Positions 24,101 through 36,147 are shown, counted from the first letter of the stretch. The stretch is 64,000 bases of DNA from Paraphysoderma sedebokerense (GCA_025602915.1 JAHLJZ010000012.1:62001-126000), one strand, 5' to 3'. Program-made: numbers and translations. Notes: generated by a model from the letters alone, not told the origin.

Positions 24101-25670
24101 ATTTGATGTTTCTTTATTGCGTATTCTAATCATTATGTTTATATAGGGTTCTACAAGACAAGTGCAAGGTGCAAATGGTGCGAACGAAAAGAAGGAAGAC
24201 AAGAGTAAACAAGTGAAGAATATTCCCTTGATGCCCCTCTCAGAATACGAACAGCAAGATCAACGTCTTACCAACCGTATCCCGAAGCCATTGCAAATTG
24301 TGAATATTATCACTGCTACCACACCTGGTAAAAAACTCGTTGATGCCGATCCCTTGATTCCGACTTTCGAAGTGCTTCCTGATACGAAATACGACGATAA
24401 CAGATTGGCAGGCGTCAGTGGTATTCCCAAGCATTTCTATCAGCAGTTTTTTAGCGGAGGAGGGGTTAAACCAGGACAGTTACAAATTCCGAATGGCAAT
24501 ATGGGGTCTGCTCCGAATTCAGCACTTACAGTTGCTGTCGCATCACCTCCACTCAAGGAGGATGCAGCTCTCCAAAATCTACCTCCGCCTATGCCTATTA
24601 CCGATATGACTATGATGTCCGTCCCCGCTAATATGCCTCCGCCACCGCTCCAAGACTTACCTCCAATTCCACTGCCAATCATGCCAGTCGTCGGAACTCT
24701 TCGCAAGGGAGCGGCTCCGCCTCCACCAGTGCCTGTTGCTAATCCAAACGCGAACATGACTATGTCCGGTACTGTCGGTGCGGCTTTTGCAGAAGCCTTT
24801 TCGGCTTTGAAACAAATGGACTCACTAGCAGAAGAATTGACCGAAGAAATACCGCAATCGCAAGCGGCCGCAGCCAACTCACAAAACCAAATGAATTATG
24901 CTCCTGCAACTGTAAAAGGTTTCCCATTCACTGGTACACTCGGAAAACCACAAAACGATGGCAGTCAATCTCAAGGTGGCGGCTCTGTTCGCGAGAAATC
25001 CTTTGTGGGCACAATGCGCGATCAACAAGCCCAAGCTCAACAACAGATGTTGATGGGCACGATACGCGATCAACAGCAAATGGCACAACAACAAGGAGAT
25101 ATGTCGAACTTTAATATGCCTTTGGGTGGTACAGTCAATGCGGCTTTCGCGGAAGCGTTCTCAGGTTTACAACAGATGCAAAATATGGGCGGAATTGTAG
25201 AATTGGAAGAACAACAAGGATATGGAATGCAAAGTGGAAACACATTGAGCGTCGGTATGAATAGTACAGGCATGTACTCGAATGATCCTAGTCAAAGTCA
25301 ATTCCAAATGGCCGGAATGCAAAATAACATGGGTATGAACATGGGAATGGATCCGAATATGCAGCAACAGCAATACGATCAACAATACCAGATGCAAAAT
25401 GATATGGCTTATCAAAATCAACAATATGGTAACGAAATGGGGTATCAACAACAGTATCAAGGTGACATGCAATATCAAAACGATATGGCGTATCAGCAGC
25501 AATACGGGAATGTGAATGACATGCAGTATCAACAACAAGGCGGATATGGTACTGTGAATGGGATGGCCACCATGAATGGACGCATGACAGTTGGAGGTGC
25601 TATTGACTTTACAAGCTTATTGGGCAATAATGGAACGGATCAAAACCAGTTTAATGGATATCAACAGTAG
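21196..25670 (+). CDS. Division-2 chitin synthase (class IV-like) with cytochrome b5-like domain and long Q/M-rich tail
   Basis: Six exons: 21196-21418, 21539-22063, 22134-23753, 23825-23988, 24062-24088 and 24147-25670, giving 1360 residues. N-terminal membrane segments (KKWLFIVAALTVWVP; FALVIIIFLSSLFCILW) are followed by a cytochrome b5-like part (DYVIIQNKVYDVTDYL, about 250-330), then the GT2 catalytic core with MVVVCDGN, DADTE (577-581), LPGCFSMYR, HLGEDRYLT and the chitin-synthase signature QRRRW (729-733), then C-terminal membrane segments and HFDDFSWG. There is no myosin motor. It makes chitin from UDP-GlcNAc at the plasma membrane. Residues 854-1360, encoded by the last exon, are a low-complexity cytosolic tail with repeated motifs (see findings). 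Confidence 0.95.
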
Positions 25671-26344
25671 AAACACTATAGAAACGAAATTGAGAAACTT
25701 TCGTTTTCTTGGATCATTTCAGTGGACCGTAGTTAGCATTTTAGCGTAACGAGTACTTTTCTTCTCCTCATTTTAATACTCCTTACGGATGAGCAGTTCT
25801 GTTCTTTAACTTTTTTCGCTCTGTAATATAATTTCTCGCTATAAATCTTGATTACAGCTGTGATTAAAGAATCATTCAACTTTTTCCGCTTTAGAATAAT
25901 AAATTCAACTGCAAACACTAAGAAATATTAATTAATAATTTTTTCTTACTGAAACAGAAACCTTGCTTATTGGCGATTCATACCAAAATATTAGTTGCCC
26001 CGCCAAGAACTTGTGCTCTTCATAGGATGTATTACAAAACTAGTATTCTGCCAAAAGCATCTCTAGCTATGCGAAAGCACCTGAAAGCACTGAAAAGATT
26101 TAAGTGTAATGACATTAATTTGGCGGCTACAGGCGATCCACTGCTGTGTGGATAGTGTACCAGGTGCAACATGTGCTGAACATGTCGTTGCCTCGGCGTC
26201 GTATGTGGAATATTGTTTTCCTCTTTTCCATGTAATTGGACAATTGGACAAAACCGCGACAAGAGTTGGACAACTGAATTATTGACAATTTTAACAGCCA
26301 CCAGCGTCCTCGTACCCATACATCCTCTTCTCTTATAACCGAAT
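25671..26344. other. Spacer between chitin synthase and viperin
   Basis: A/T-rich 3' flank of chitin synthase, then the viperin upstream region. Only antisense and short frames; no gene recognised. Confidence 0.45.
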
Positions 26345-27331
26345 ATGCTATCAACTGAACAAGCCGTTCTTCCTGTCTCTGTCATCGTTGCTTTAACTGC
26401 AGCGTCTACAATTTGGCGCTCTCGTAGTTTTCAGGGTAAACCTAAAGTGAAGCCAACCAGCGTCAACTTCCATTTCACCCGGCAATGCAACTACTCCTGT
26501 AAATTCTGCTTTCACACCGCCACCACGAGCACTAAACTCCCAATCGAATCTGCAAAGCATGGTATCAAACTACTCCAAGAAGCAGGCATGCTCAAAATCA
26601 ATTTTGCTGGCGGCGAACCGTTTTTGTATCCTCGATATCTTGGCCAACTTTGTCAATTCTCGAAGAGTTTAGGACTCGCTGTCAGCATCATCACGAATGG
26701 ATCAAAAGTAACAAAAAAATGGCTAAAAGATTGGGGAGAATATGTTGATATCCTGGGAGTCAGTTGTGACAGTTTTGATTCCGGAACGAACCAAATGATC
26801 GGACGCGGTGAAGGAGAGAAAATACACGCAGAGAAAGTCTTCGAAATAGCTGAATGGTGTCGCGAATTCCAAATCAAGTTTAAATTGAATACAGTCGTGT
26901 GCCGATATAACGTTGATGAGGATATGAATGATGCTCTCGTAAAATTGAACCCGTATCGATGGAAGGTATTTCAAATGTTGATATTGGAAGGAGAGAATTC
27001 AGGAGGCAGTGACAAGAGGGATGCCCGTAATTTGGTCATTACGAACGACGAATATCAAAATTTTCTCGATCGTCATAAAGAGCGGAAACCTGTCGTGGAA
27101 GATAACAAAGTCATGAAAGATTCTTATTTGATGGTCGATGAAGAAATGAGGTTTCTGGATTGTGGGGACGGCGGGAAAAGACCCGGACCGAGTATTCTTG
27201 AAGTCGGAGTCGAAGAAGCGATGAAATATATTGTCTGGAGTAAAGATGATTTTATCAAAAGAGGCGGAATGTATGAATGGAAAAAAGAAGGAGGTCAAGG
27301 TTGCGATTTAAAGCCGGAGTTGGAATGGTGA
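26345..27331 (+). CDS. RSAD2: Viperin-like radical SAM enzyme
   Basis: Single uninterrupted frame of 328 residues, slightly shorter than vertebrate viperin (about 361). A hydrophobic N-terminus (VSVIVALTAAST) may anchor it to membranes. The radical SAM cluster motif is CNYSCKFC in the context FHFTRQCNYSCKFCFHTA, followed by KINFAGGEPFLYP, VSIITNGS, VDILGVSCDSFD, NPYRWKVFQMLILEGEN, DSYLMVDEEMRFLDC and a C-terminus KRGGMYEWKK, all viperin landmarks. Characterised viperins convert a nucleoside triphosphate (CTP in vertebrates) to its 3'-deoxy-3',4'-didehydro form, a chain terminator of viral polymerases. No CMPK2-like kinase neighbours it. It has no intron although flanking genes are intron-rich. 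Confidence 0.95.
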   Translation: MLSTEQAVLPVSVIVALTAASTIWRSRSFQGKPKVKPTSVNFHFTRQCNYSCKFCFHTATTSTKLPIESAKHGIKLLQEAGMLKINFAGGEPFLYPRYLGQLCQFSKSLGLAVSIITNGSKVTKKWLKDWGEYVDILGVSCDSFDSGTNQMIGRGEGEKIHAEKVFEIAEWCREFQIKFKLNTVVCRYNVDEDMNDALVKLNPYRWKVFQMLILEGENSGGSDKRDARNLVITNDEYQNFLDRHKERKPVVEDNKVMKDSYLMVDEEMRFLDCGDGGKRPGPSILEVGVEEAMKYIVWSKDDFIKRGGMYEWKKEGGQGCDLKPELEW

Positions 27332-27619
27332 CGGGCCACCGGTTCAGACATTAATTTTATGGCCAAAATAATGCTGCATGCATACCGGCGGAATCGAAGT
27401 GGCAACAAAATTGCAAAACTCCATGCTGGCTATTTTTCTTGTCTATATCGATATCATCTGTATGACTTATGCTTTGTACTTGTAATGATTCATTTTGTTT
27501 CAATTGAATATCTTGGGCCGATGGACGCAACAAAGTCCGCCGTGACGTGCGCTAACTGGCAGGGCCACTTTAATGTATCTGCGTTGCAACTAGTTTTCTT
27601 TACATTCATCATCAGAATA

Positions 27620-28326
27620 ATGTCTTTCTTACTAAACTCGCTCAACACAAAGAAAGAGATCAATAACGTCATAAGAAACACGGAAGATAAAGTTGTTGTC
27701 CTGCGGTTTGGGAGGGCGGAAGATAAGAGCTGTCTGGAGATCGACCATATTGTAAGAATGTAAACTCCTTTGTTTCTGGAACTCCTAATCAAGTTCCTTT
27801 ATAGCCTTTCTTTATTGTGTGATATGACTGCATACCCTTTCATATTTCTTGGTTTTAATAGAAAAATGGTTAGCTAATTTGCATCTTTAGTTATCGAAAG
27901 CAGCACCAGAACTTCGGAAGCTTGCGGACATCTATATTGTTGAAGTCGACTCAGTGCCTGATTATATCCAATACTTTGATATATCGCTAATACCCGCAAC
28001 AATATTTTTCTTTAATAGTGTCCACATAAAGGTAGACTATGGGTATGTAATCTATAGTTAACGTTCGCTGGCTAGTTTTCACCTCCCGAAGACCTTTATA
28101 ATATGCTTAGCTGAAATTTACTTATGTATTCTCAATTTGATATTCAAATGCATATAAAAGGACTCCCGATCACACAAAATTCATCGGTCCATTTCCCTCG
28201 AAACAAGATTTTATTGATCTAGTTGAAACCATATACCGTGGTGCTATGCGAGGCAAACATATTGTGGAAAGTCCCATCGACAAAAATCGAATATTGAAAT
28301 ACGAGCTTTTATACCAAGGTATCTGA
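27620..28326 (+). CDS. TXNL4B: TXNL4B (Dim2), thioredoxin-like U5 snRNP-type protein
   Basis: Three exons: 27620-27751, 27891-28042 and 28161-28326, giving 149 residues, the human length. Landmarks are [74 protein letters not shown] and the ending YELLYQGI. The start is the ATG before SFLL as in the family; the frame is open further upstream but that part has no resemblance. TXNL4B is a paralog of the spliceosomal Dim1 and interacts with U5-associated factors. It keeps the redox-dead thioredoxin look (no CxxC). Confidence 0.95.
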
Positions 28327-28371
28327 AACCTGCAAAGCTGCTCTTGAACCTTATAGAAAAATTGCCCGTCT

Positions 28372-28524
28372 ATGGCGGTATTAGAAGGGACATACTTCGA
28401 GCTAAAGGTTGCTCCCTTTGAATCGCTTACTCGTCCCCAAGATAATGACGAGGTTGACGTAGGATGTGAAATTGTTGGAAAATGCATATTGAATGCATGC
28501 AATTTCGAATCAAGTGAATTGTGA
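28372..28524 (+). CDS. Short ORF downstream of TXNL4B
   Basis: ATG-initiated frame of 50 residues beginning MAVLEGTYFELKVAPFE and ending in CNFESSEL. Composition is coding-like but no family is recognised. It begins 45 bases after the TXNL4B stop, so it could be part of that gene's 3' untranslated region, an alternative last exon, or a small gene. Confidence 0.2.
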   Translation: MAVLEGTYFELKVAPFESLTRPQDNDEVDVGCEIVGKCILNACNFESSEL

Positions 28525-29106
28525 ACTTACCGAAAGAGTTGGGCTTTATGTCTTAGAGAGAACGGTTGAAAGTTTTTTGGCTATAAGGCCGTTGCAAATT
28601 ATGTAGATTTTGCATTTCATATAATCTTCCTATGTAACTTAAGTTCCTGTTGACTAGGCCTATATAATGAATGCCCTTCTATTCTGCCTTCTAAAATACA
28701 GAAAGTGGTCTTATTAAGAAATCGACAGTCCATGGTCTTGCAATACTGATACTGTGTAGCCAGATCAACGTATATCTCCTTAAACATACACTTTCTATGT
28801 AGGGAACAGTTATCACTAATTTGCTAATGCAACGATCGGCAGGCCTTTTCCATCTTTTGCATCATTTTCGTTGTTGGCACGTTTTCTCACTTGGCCAAAT
28901 CGGTCATCGGACCCACTCAAGAGGCCGGTAATTCCCATCCTTCTGGTATCAATTTAAGCCATTCCATTTGGATTCGATATCTGTTAAAACATTATTGTAC
29001 AACTATAACCCAATTTGAAATCGCTCGCAACCATGGCTGCCTAAATTTTTTCGTCTGACGCAGACCCTCTCTTCTCTCAAAACCGTACAACTTCAATCGT
29101 ATATTT
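28525..29106. other. Spacer upstream of the IBTK-like gene
   Basis: Nothing recognisable beyond the presumptive promoter of the next gene. Confidence 0.45.
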
Positions 29107-32100
29107 ATGCCATCTTCGGCCACGTCCAAGAAATTATTCCAAGCAATTATTGACAACGATGCCGCCGCCATAAGAAAAATAATAAATCAATCTAACGTTG
29201 CTCGTCGACCTTCTAAATCAAGTCAGTCCGTCGGCCAAATCGACTTGAACGAACGGAACTATCTCGGGCTTTCGCCGTTGCAACTTGCCGTCACTTTAGA
29301 CCGATATGAAATCGTGGAGATTTTGTTATCTTCTTCTAAAGTCAATGTCAACCTGGTAGATATTGAGAACGGATGGACGGCCCTACACAGAGCTTTGTAT
29401 TATGGTCGTTTACGAATTGCTCTTCTGCTGATGTCAAGTCGGAAGAATGACCTAGACGTACGAATTAAAGATAAAGAAAAAAATAGCGCTTATGAATTAT
29501 TAAACTCTACGATCGATGGAACCTCCCCGCATTCTCAAGTCATGAAAAGAGCGAAGGGGAATAGAAGGGCCGGGCATGAAGTCTACACTTGGGGTAGTAA
29601 TAGTAACTTTGTTTTAGGCCACGCAAACTCCGACGATCGAGCCTTTGCGGAAAGAGTTTGTCTTGAAGATGAAGAGATGATTTATTCTCCTGATAGGCTA
29701 CTTTATAGTCGACCTATTATAAAGCAATTCAGTATGTCAAAGCTTCACAGCGCTATCATCACGGATCGTGGACTGTACACCTTTGGGTTTGGAAATGGTG
29801 GAAGGTTGGGTCATACGTCATCTACGAAAACTCAGCTCACCCCCCAAAGAGTGGATTCTATCACCGGAACAATTTTGTCGGTAGCATTGGGAAGAGATCA
29901 TACAGTTGTTGTTACTGCAGAAGGTGTTTGGGTGTGGGGTAGTAATCAATTTGGACAGTGCGGATTTCCGTTATCGAACTTGGAACAACAGAGTATTTCT
30001 TCGCTGTCTTCGAAGTATTCTGTTCATCAAGGCCGCAATATTCATTCCGGATCAACCAATAATTCGACCAATAATTCCCTCCCTCTATCCCCTCGCAAGC
30101 TTACCCACGGTGCATTCAAAAAAGACCTCGGAATTATAGGTGCCGCTGCCTCCAAAGTTCACTCAGTTGTCTTTTCTGAGCATGCGGTGTATTCTTTTGG
30201 GCTCAATCAGGGTCAGCTCGGACACACAAAAACCAATAACAGCATGGCTTTTGAAATCGTTCAACCCAGAAGAGTTGCGATGGTGCCAGATGGTCAAAAA
30301 ATAAAGCAGATTGTAGCTAACGATTTGGCTACTGCGATATTATTTGAAGGCCACGACGTATTCTTGCTGCACGATTGGGGATATCATCGTTTGCAGTAAG
30401 TTAATCAACCATTAACTATGTCATAACGTGCATTCCTTATCGTGTTGACTCATTGCCATATTTAGGTTTCCTATCAAGAAGCCGTTCCCTGTTCACCATC
30501 CTAAATCAGCAAATCTAGCAAAGTCATACGCTAAAGTAGAAAGAATTGTCACAGGAGGAGGAGGGGGTGACCGTCCCTTCTACATAGGTGCACTTTGCGA
30601 AGCTGGAGAGGTCTTCATTTTCCAAGTGCCAAAGCAAGGCAAACAGGACCATTCTATTTCACCGTCACCGATCATATCGCCCCCTGTCATTCGAAGGGAA
30701 AAATTGGTGGCAACTCAGATTTGGAGCAAGAAATGGAAATGGTTAATGGCTACCGATATCGCCATCGGAATGGTACGTTCTCACACATGCTTATGTCGAT
30801 ATACTTCTTATATTGATTTTATTCATTGTTACATCTAGGACGGATCTTTCCTGCTCTCCACCGCTGCCGGTAACGTGTTCCAAGGGCAACCTCCCCCGGA
30901 ACCTTCAACCAAATCTTCTAAACCGATTAAGTTTACTCGAGTTTCATATCTACAGCGCATTGTTTCTGTCGCGGCAAACAATAGCGGGGCATTTGGAGCA
31001 ATTAAAAGAGATTTAAGTCTGAAAAAAGTGAATGTTTCTAAAGGACGATTAGGAATGGATATTGGAACCGCTTTGACATTAGCTCGATCCAAGGAGAGCT
31101 CTTCGAAAGGAATTCATAGCATTGCGGATGGTCAGGAAGATGAAGCAGCGAAAGCAGGTCACGATGAGGTAGAAGCGGAATCTGAATCACAGCTTACTGA
31201 AACAGAGGAACCTGATACCGAATTCGACCATTCCGAGTTGGAACTGAGTAGTTTCTTGGATGATGGTGTTATTGAAGGCCTAAATACTGCGGTCTCGGAT
31301 ATCGACTCTCCTCTTGCCTCTTCATCTTCATCTACATTTTCTTCATTTGAAGTCCACGCTGCGGATCACCTGCGCGATATCCCTGTTTTGACAAAAACTT
31401 CCAAATATAATGTTCACAAATGTGTCCTCGCTGCTCGTTCTTCGATATTCCGCGATATTTTCACATCTGAAGCGTGTGTAACTATCGATTTAGACGACCT
31501 GAAAAAGCAATTTGTCAAGAAAAATCAATATACATTTTCTACGTTTCCTCCGTCATCTCGTTTCACTCACCGCTCGTCCACATTTGAATCTTCTATTCCA
31601 GTTGAACTGCATTTCGAAGATTTCTCGTCTACTTCTATGGAGGCCATATTAAAATACATGTACCACGGTATCGAATACATTTTACCTTTTCTTTCAAGAT
31701 CCAAAGTTGATAACGAAAATGTGTGGAGTGAACTGAGATCTTTATCGGTGTACTTAAACTTAACAGATATCACGGGGGTGATTGATAATCCGTACACGTC
31801 GGTCTCGAATGCAGCACTCTCAAGACTCTCGAACGACATGTTGAATCTTCTTTTATCCCCATCTGATTATCAATCTCCTAAAAAAGGAGCGCAAATCAAG
31901 AGAAAAGAGGCAAGAGTTCCGGACTCTGCGCCATTTTTGTCCGATGTATCAATCTTGTGTCAAGATGATGAAACCGTAGAGGCGCATCAAGTGATTCTCA
32001 TGCTGAGGTGCCCGTTTTTTGGTGCTTCGTTGGCGGACAGATGGAGAGAAGGCAAATCTGATTATGATAAGCGTGAGAATTATGCACTGGTTGATCTTAA

Positions 32101-34275
32101 ACATATCAATGTAGATGTGATGAAAGTGATTGTGAAATGGATCTATGGTGACGAAAGTATCGAGGTGTTTAATGGGTTTGGTATGCTCTGCTCTGTTATT
32201 GGACCGTCACGTGTGGAAATATGTATCGAGCTAACTGTCCTCCCGCTGCCTCGACTACCCTTCAGACCATGCAACAATGAATGAGTACATGGAATTTGTG
32301 ATCGATGTTTTGTCGGCCGCGAATGAACTGTTGCTGGAACGATTGAAAGAGATTTGTCAGGCCGTCTTACGATCCTTTGGTAAGTTTGTCTCGAGTCCCG
32401 CCTTGCTTGAATGATTTTGAGGTCTAATAATGACTGTACGGGTTTAAAATAGTCAACATTCGGAACGTTACATATCTTCTTTCTGTTGCGACTTTCCACG
32501 AAGCGGCTCAGTTGAAATCATCCTGTATAGACTACATTAACGTCAATATCGAGACAGCCTTAGAACAAAAGATTCTTTTTGAGCTTGACGAAACTTTACT
32601 AGAGGAGATAGAGTTGGATCTGAAATCGAAGCAACAAATCAAATTTCCCGTCACTCGTTCCCGAATGGAAACTGAGTTAGTCCGTACATTATCTCACGAC
32701 ACTGCGTTGAACGTATTGGAATATGAAGTGATTAAACCACCGACTACCTCATCTTCATTGACTTCAATTCCCGGGTCCACTTCAGGTTCCTTAAGCTCAA
32801 GCTTTAATGGCCCTACGAAGAACAATGATAGCGGAAGCTTCTCTGGAAGTGGAAGCGGTCTTGGGATCAGTTTATCTTCGACACCGGTTTCTAAGTTTTT
32901 GAGCGTTCACACCGGATCACCATTGACTAGATCTAGCAGTCATTCTGAAGAATCGGATGGGGATGCCGACAAAGAAAGAGATAAAAGAAGATCACCGCAT
33001 GACGACGATCTGATGTTTGAGATGGAGAACGACGGACATGAGCATACTAACGGAAATGGGAATGGTCATGATCTCGGGGATGATTGGTACAAGTATTCAT
33101 CAGGTAGTAGAAAGAGTAAGGCTAAGAAAAAGGGACAAGCAATATTATCGTTTGGTGTGGCTTCCGCTCCTTCGCCAAGCTCAACTCGTCAGCATAATCA
33201 TCACAATGGGGCAAGCGCGGCTTCCACGTCGGCTTCCACTTCAGCTTCGTCATCTCTGACCCCATCTGCTTCATCAAGTTATACGGAGAAGGCCGTGTGG
33301 GGTACGCCTTCGGCCGAATCGATTGGGAGAAAGCAATCATTGCGTGATATTTTTGCGCAAGAGACTGGCAAGAAGGATCCGATATCTCCATCGCCACGTT
33401 CTCGCACATCGCACATGGTATTTGAAAAGTCGTCACCGTCCATGCCGAGATCTTTTCCAGCCGCACCCTCGACCCTACCCTTTGGAACTCCAAATGTGCC
33501 GACTGTCCGTACTTCACAAAGTAACTCTTCATCGTTGTCTTCCTCGGCATCTCATCCGACGGCAGCAGCCATCGTTGCATCATCTCCCACGTTAGCTTCT
33601 CAACTTCCATTCAAAGTTCACTCAACCACGAAGTTATCCCAGAAGGAGAGACGTCGACAACAGCAACAGCAAAGTCAGAATCTGCCACCCTCGCAGCCAT
33701 CTGCGTCATCAATGGCTAGTCCAGCATCTTCATTCGAAGATCGGAAAATTCCTCCAAAGCCTGTATGGGGTGCATCTAACGACAGAAGTTCCACCTCGTC
33801 TCTAAACAAATCCCAATCATTGCGAGAAATTCAATTGGAAGAGCAAACCAATCGAGCAAACGAAAACAAAACTCATTTTAGGGCGGCCTTGCTCAAAAAT
33901 TCAGAATCACATTCAACGGTCCACTCTCCCTTTTCTTCACCTCACTCAAATTCCTCATCAATTTGGGCCTCTCAAAATCCTTCACCCTCTTCTTTTAATA
34001 CTAAACCCTCTGCGCATTCTCCAGCCATGATCGGAGTTCAAAAGAAATCATCCCAATCCAAAACCCAAAATGTTTCCCACTCGGAGTTTAATTCCACTTC
34101 ATTCACAAGAATTCAGCATCAACAGATATTAGAGACTAAATCCGCGAATTCTTTATTAAAGAAATCTTTGAAGAGAATCCAAGTGGAAGAGCAAGCTGTG
34201 AATGATATCATTAAGTTTTATAAGAATAGTAAGTTAAACGCTAGCGGGGAATGGTTTACTGTGAGTCGAAGTTGA
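29107..34275 (+). CDS. IBTK: IBTK/Btb3-like protein: ankyrin, RCC1 and two BTB domains
   Basis: Five exons: 29107-30395, 30466-30772, 30839-32180, 32266-32379 and 32453-34275, giving 1624 residues. Ankyrin repeats occupy about residues 1-130 (GLSPLQLAV; GWTALHRALYYGRL). RCC1 blades follow (VYTWGSNSNFVLGH; LYTFGFGNGGRLGH; VWVWGSNQFGQCG; VYSFGLNQGQLGH). BTB domains begin near 704 (YNVHKCVLAARSSIFRDIF) and 899 (DVSILCQDDETVEAHQVIL). The tail is Ser-rich with two VWG...SLR(D/E)I motifs and the conserved end LKRIQVEEQAV...EWFTV. IBTK-type proteins act as Cullin-3 substrate adaptors; that role is inferred. Confidence 0.93.
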
Positions 34276-34796
34276 GAGTGAAACACGACAATTTTGAAGC
34301 AAAAAGGCCACTGGCAAAGGAAGCGTGAAACGGTTGTGGAATTGTTAATACATGTATTTTCACTTTATAAAGATATTTTATTTCATTTTACAATGGCTTA
34401 GTGGCAGTTTCCGAATATGTGCAAAGAAATTATCAGAAATAAACAGGAAATTGATATTTAACCACTAAGTTTTTACGCTCTGGTGACTGTTGTGTCGTGT
34501 ATCGCAACTGCATTTTCATTGACGACAGATTAACATTGAATCAAGTTATATTTTCCAGTAAAAGAAACCCGGATCCTGACATTAAAATACAATATATGTA
34601 CAAGAAAGAAAAATCATTTGAAAGCCGTCTTTGATCCAACTCACACCGAAAATACGAATATGGCCCCAAATGCGTCGGTGAAGAATGTTTCTGTTCCTTT
34701 TTGACTTTGCAGTTTGTCTTCACCAACATCTGTTTCATTCAAACATGACTTCTTAGTTTCCTCTGTATTCTTTGGCATTCTTCGCCTCTCCATTGT
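34276..34796. other. Convergent spacer IBTK / DAD1
   Basis: 3' flanks of two convergent genes; nothing else seen. Confidence 0.5.
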
Positions 34797-35640
34797 TTAA
34801 CCAAGGAAATTGACGACAAAGAAATGCAAAAACACATGGCAGACTATGAAATCGGCGAAAGCACTGTTGATCCGACGTTAAAAATGTTAATATACAAGTT
34901 ACATAGATTTTTATACCGAGTGGTTCAGTCAATTTAGCATGGTTGGAGCAAATTTCGGAATCGGAAATCATGATTAAAGAAATACAATAGGTTAACGTTA
35001 GCATGAACCTCACAATGAATCACCCTATGATGGGGTCGAGTTGATTCACGATTATGACAACCGGGCGAAAGAACCAAATGTCATAGAACAAACGAAATAA
35101 AGTGCCCAAAACATTGACAAAATAGACATATAATTACCGTTCAGGAGAAATGTTGGATACTGAAGAGTTCTTAGGGTTACATTGCATGCGAAGTGAAGCT
35201 GTTGTTTATTTGTTTTGATTTCGAGGGCACAGACATGTCGACAAGACATTCATGAAAAATGAGAAATAGCGGAAAATGTCAGATATTTTCATGAGTTACC
35301 ATCTTGAAAACTAGTTGAAAATTCGGAGCTTTCATCCTTTCCATACGAGTTGACTGTCCACCAACTTCTATTGCCCACAATCATCGGTTCCACTTCGCGA
35401 AGTTTCGAGGGTAAAAGAAAACAAACCAGCAAATACGAAGCTAGCGACTGTACTGATAAATCCGGCCAAGAAAGCATTGAAAGGGTATGCACCCGCCACG
35501 ATCACATATGCAAATTGGATGATTCCAGACAAGAGGATAAACACGAGGTAAGAGTCGATAATCTTGAGAGTAGCGGGGGTGTCCGAGGAGTAAGAGGATA
35601 TAAGCTTAGAGATGACGGGGCCGATAGAGAGAGACGACAT
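34797..35640 (-). CDS. DAD1: DAD1/Ost2, oligosaccharyltransferase subunit
   Basis: Three exons on the minus strand: 35640-35427, 35198-35138 and 34863-34797, giving 113 residues, the family length. Motifs are TPATLKIIDSYLVFILLSG, AGAYPFNAFLAGFIS, SLRMQ, ISPERAFADF and the terminal VVNFLG. It is a three-helix membrane subunit of the ER complex that transfers N-glycans to nascent proteins. All junctions are GT-AG; exon 2 (61 bases) supplies SLRMQ...ISPER and fits the phases on both sides. Confidence 0.95.
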
Positions 35641-35869
35641 GTTGGATCTAATTATATTATCGATTGTGCGTGGATGATATAAACTGCTCGCAGTGTATAT
35701 TGTATCTGTGTTGACAAAAAGTGGAATTGTTGCTGTTCCTTCTGGCAGACGAAAAATCGCGTTCCCTCTCGAATCAGATTGAATTCTATTCTATATATAT
35801 TATATATTATAAACAGATCCTTTGATCTCGATATTGTTCATATCATGTGAACTGAAAAACTCCGGGTTT

Positions 35870-36080
35870 AAGTACTCATTTCTACCTTGAATAAACCTTT
35901 CGTCTCGAATCCAACGCTTTGAGCATTATCTTCGTTAATGATGGTCGGTGACCGATCGAATACTAATCCACACATTTGATGTAGCCATTCGTTGAATCGT
36001 CTAATCCAAACACATTCTCGCCATAGCTGAATGAAGTGCTGTAAGTTCAGCTTCGGTTGTTGATGATGTTGAGCAGAGTT
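35870..36080 (-). mobile_element. Ty1/copia retrotransposon fragment (RNase H end), broken
   Basis: The minus strand resembles the C-terminal RNase H part of a Ty1/copia polyprotein (TEAELTALHSA, VWIRRFNEWL). It is a short, decayed remnant with no LTR recognised, and a second piece lies in the opposite orientation alongside. It is old, to judge by its small size and damage. Confidence 0.65.
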
Positions 36081-36147
36081 TGAACACGATTCAACGAATG
36101 GCTACATCAAATGTGTGGATTAGTATTCGATCGGTCACCCGGCCATC
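35940..36147. repeat. Near-perfect inverted repeat, about 55-base arms
   Basis: Arms at 35940-35999 and 36088-36147 are almost exact reverse complements (core GGCTACATCAAATGTGTGG) separated by an 88-base loop. They derive from the two opposed copia pieces and could form a hairpin. Confidence 0.9.

Noticed and set aside
25956-25972. GAAACAGAAACC, like an interferon-response element, upstream of viperin
   Set aside because: Fungi have no interferon pathway; a chance match in A-rich DNA.
27359-27619. N-terminal extension of the TXNL4B frame
   Set aside because: The family starts at MSFLL; the upstream part has no resemblance and several alternative starts.
28170-28502. 110-codon minus-strand ORF
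   Set aside because: It is antisense to the TXNL4B last exon and its flank, with no family character.
33122-33610. 162-codon minus-strand ORF in the IBTK region
   Set aside because: Antisense to the Ser-rich tail, composition typical of a shadow frame.
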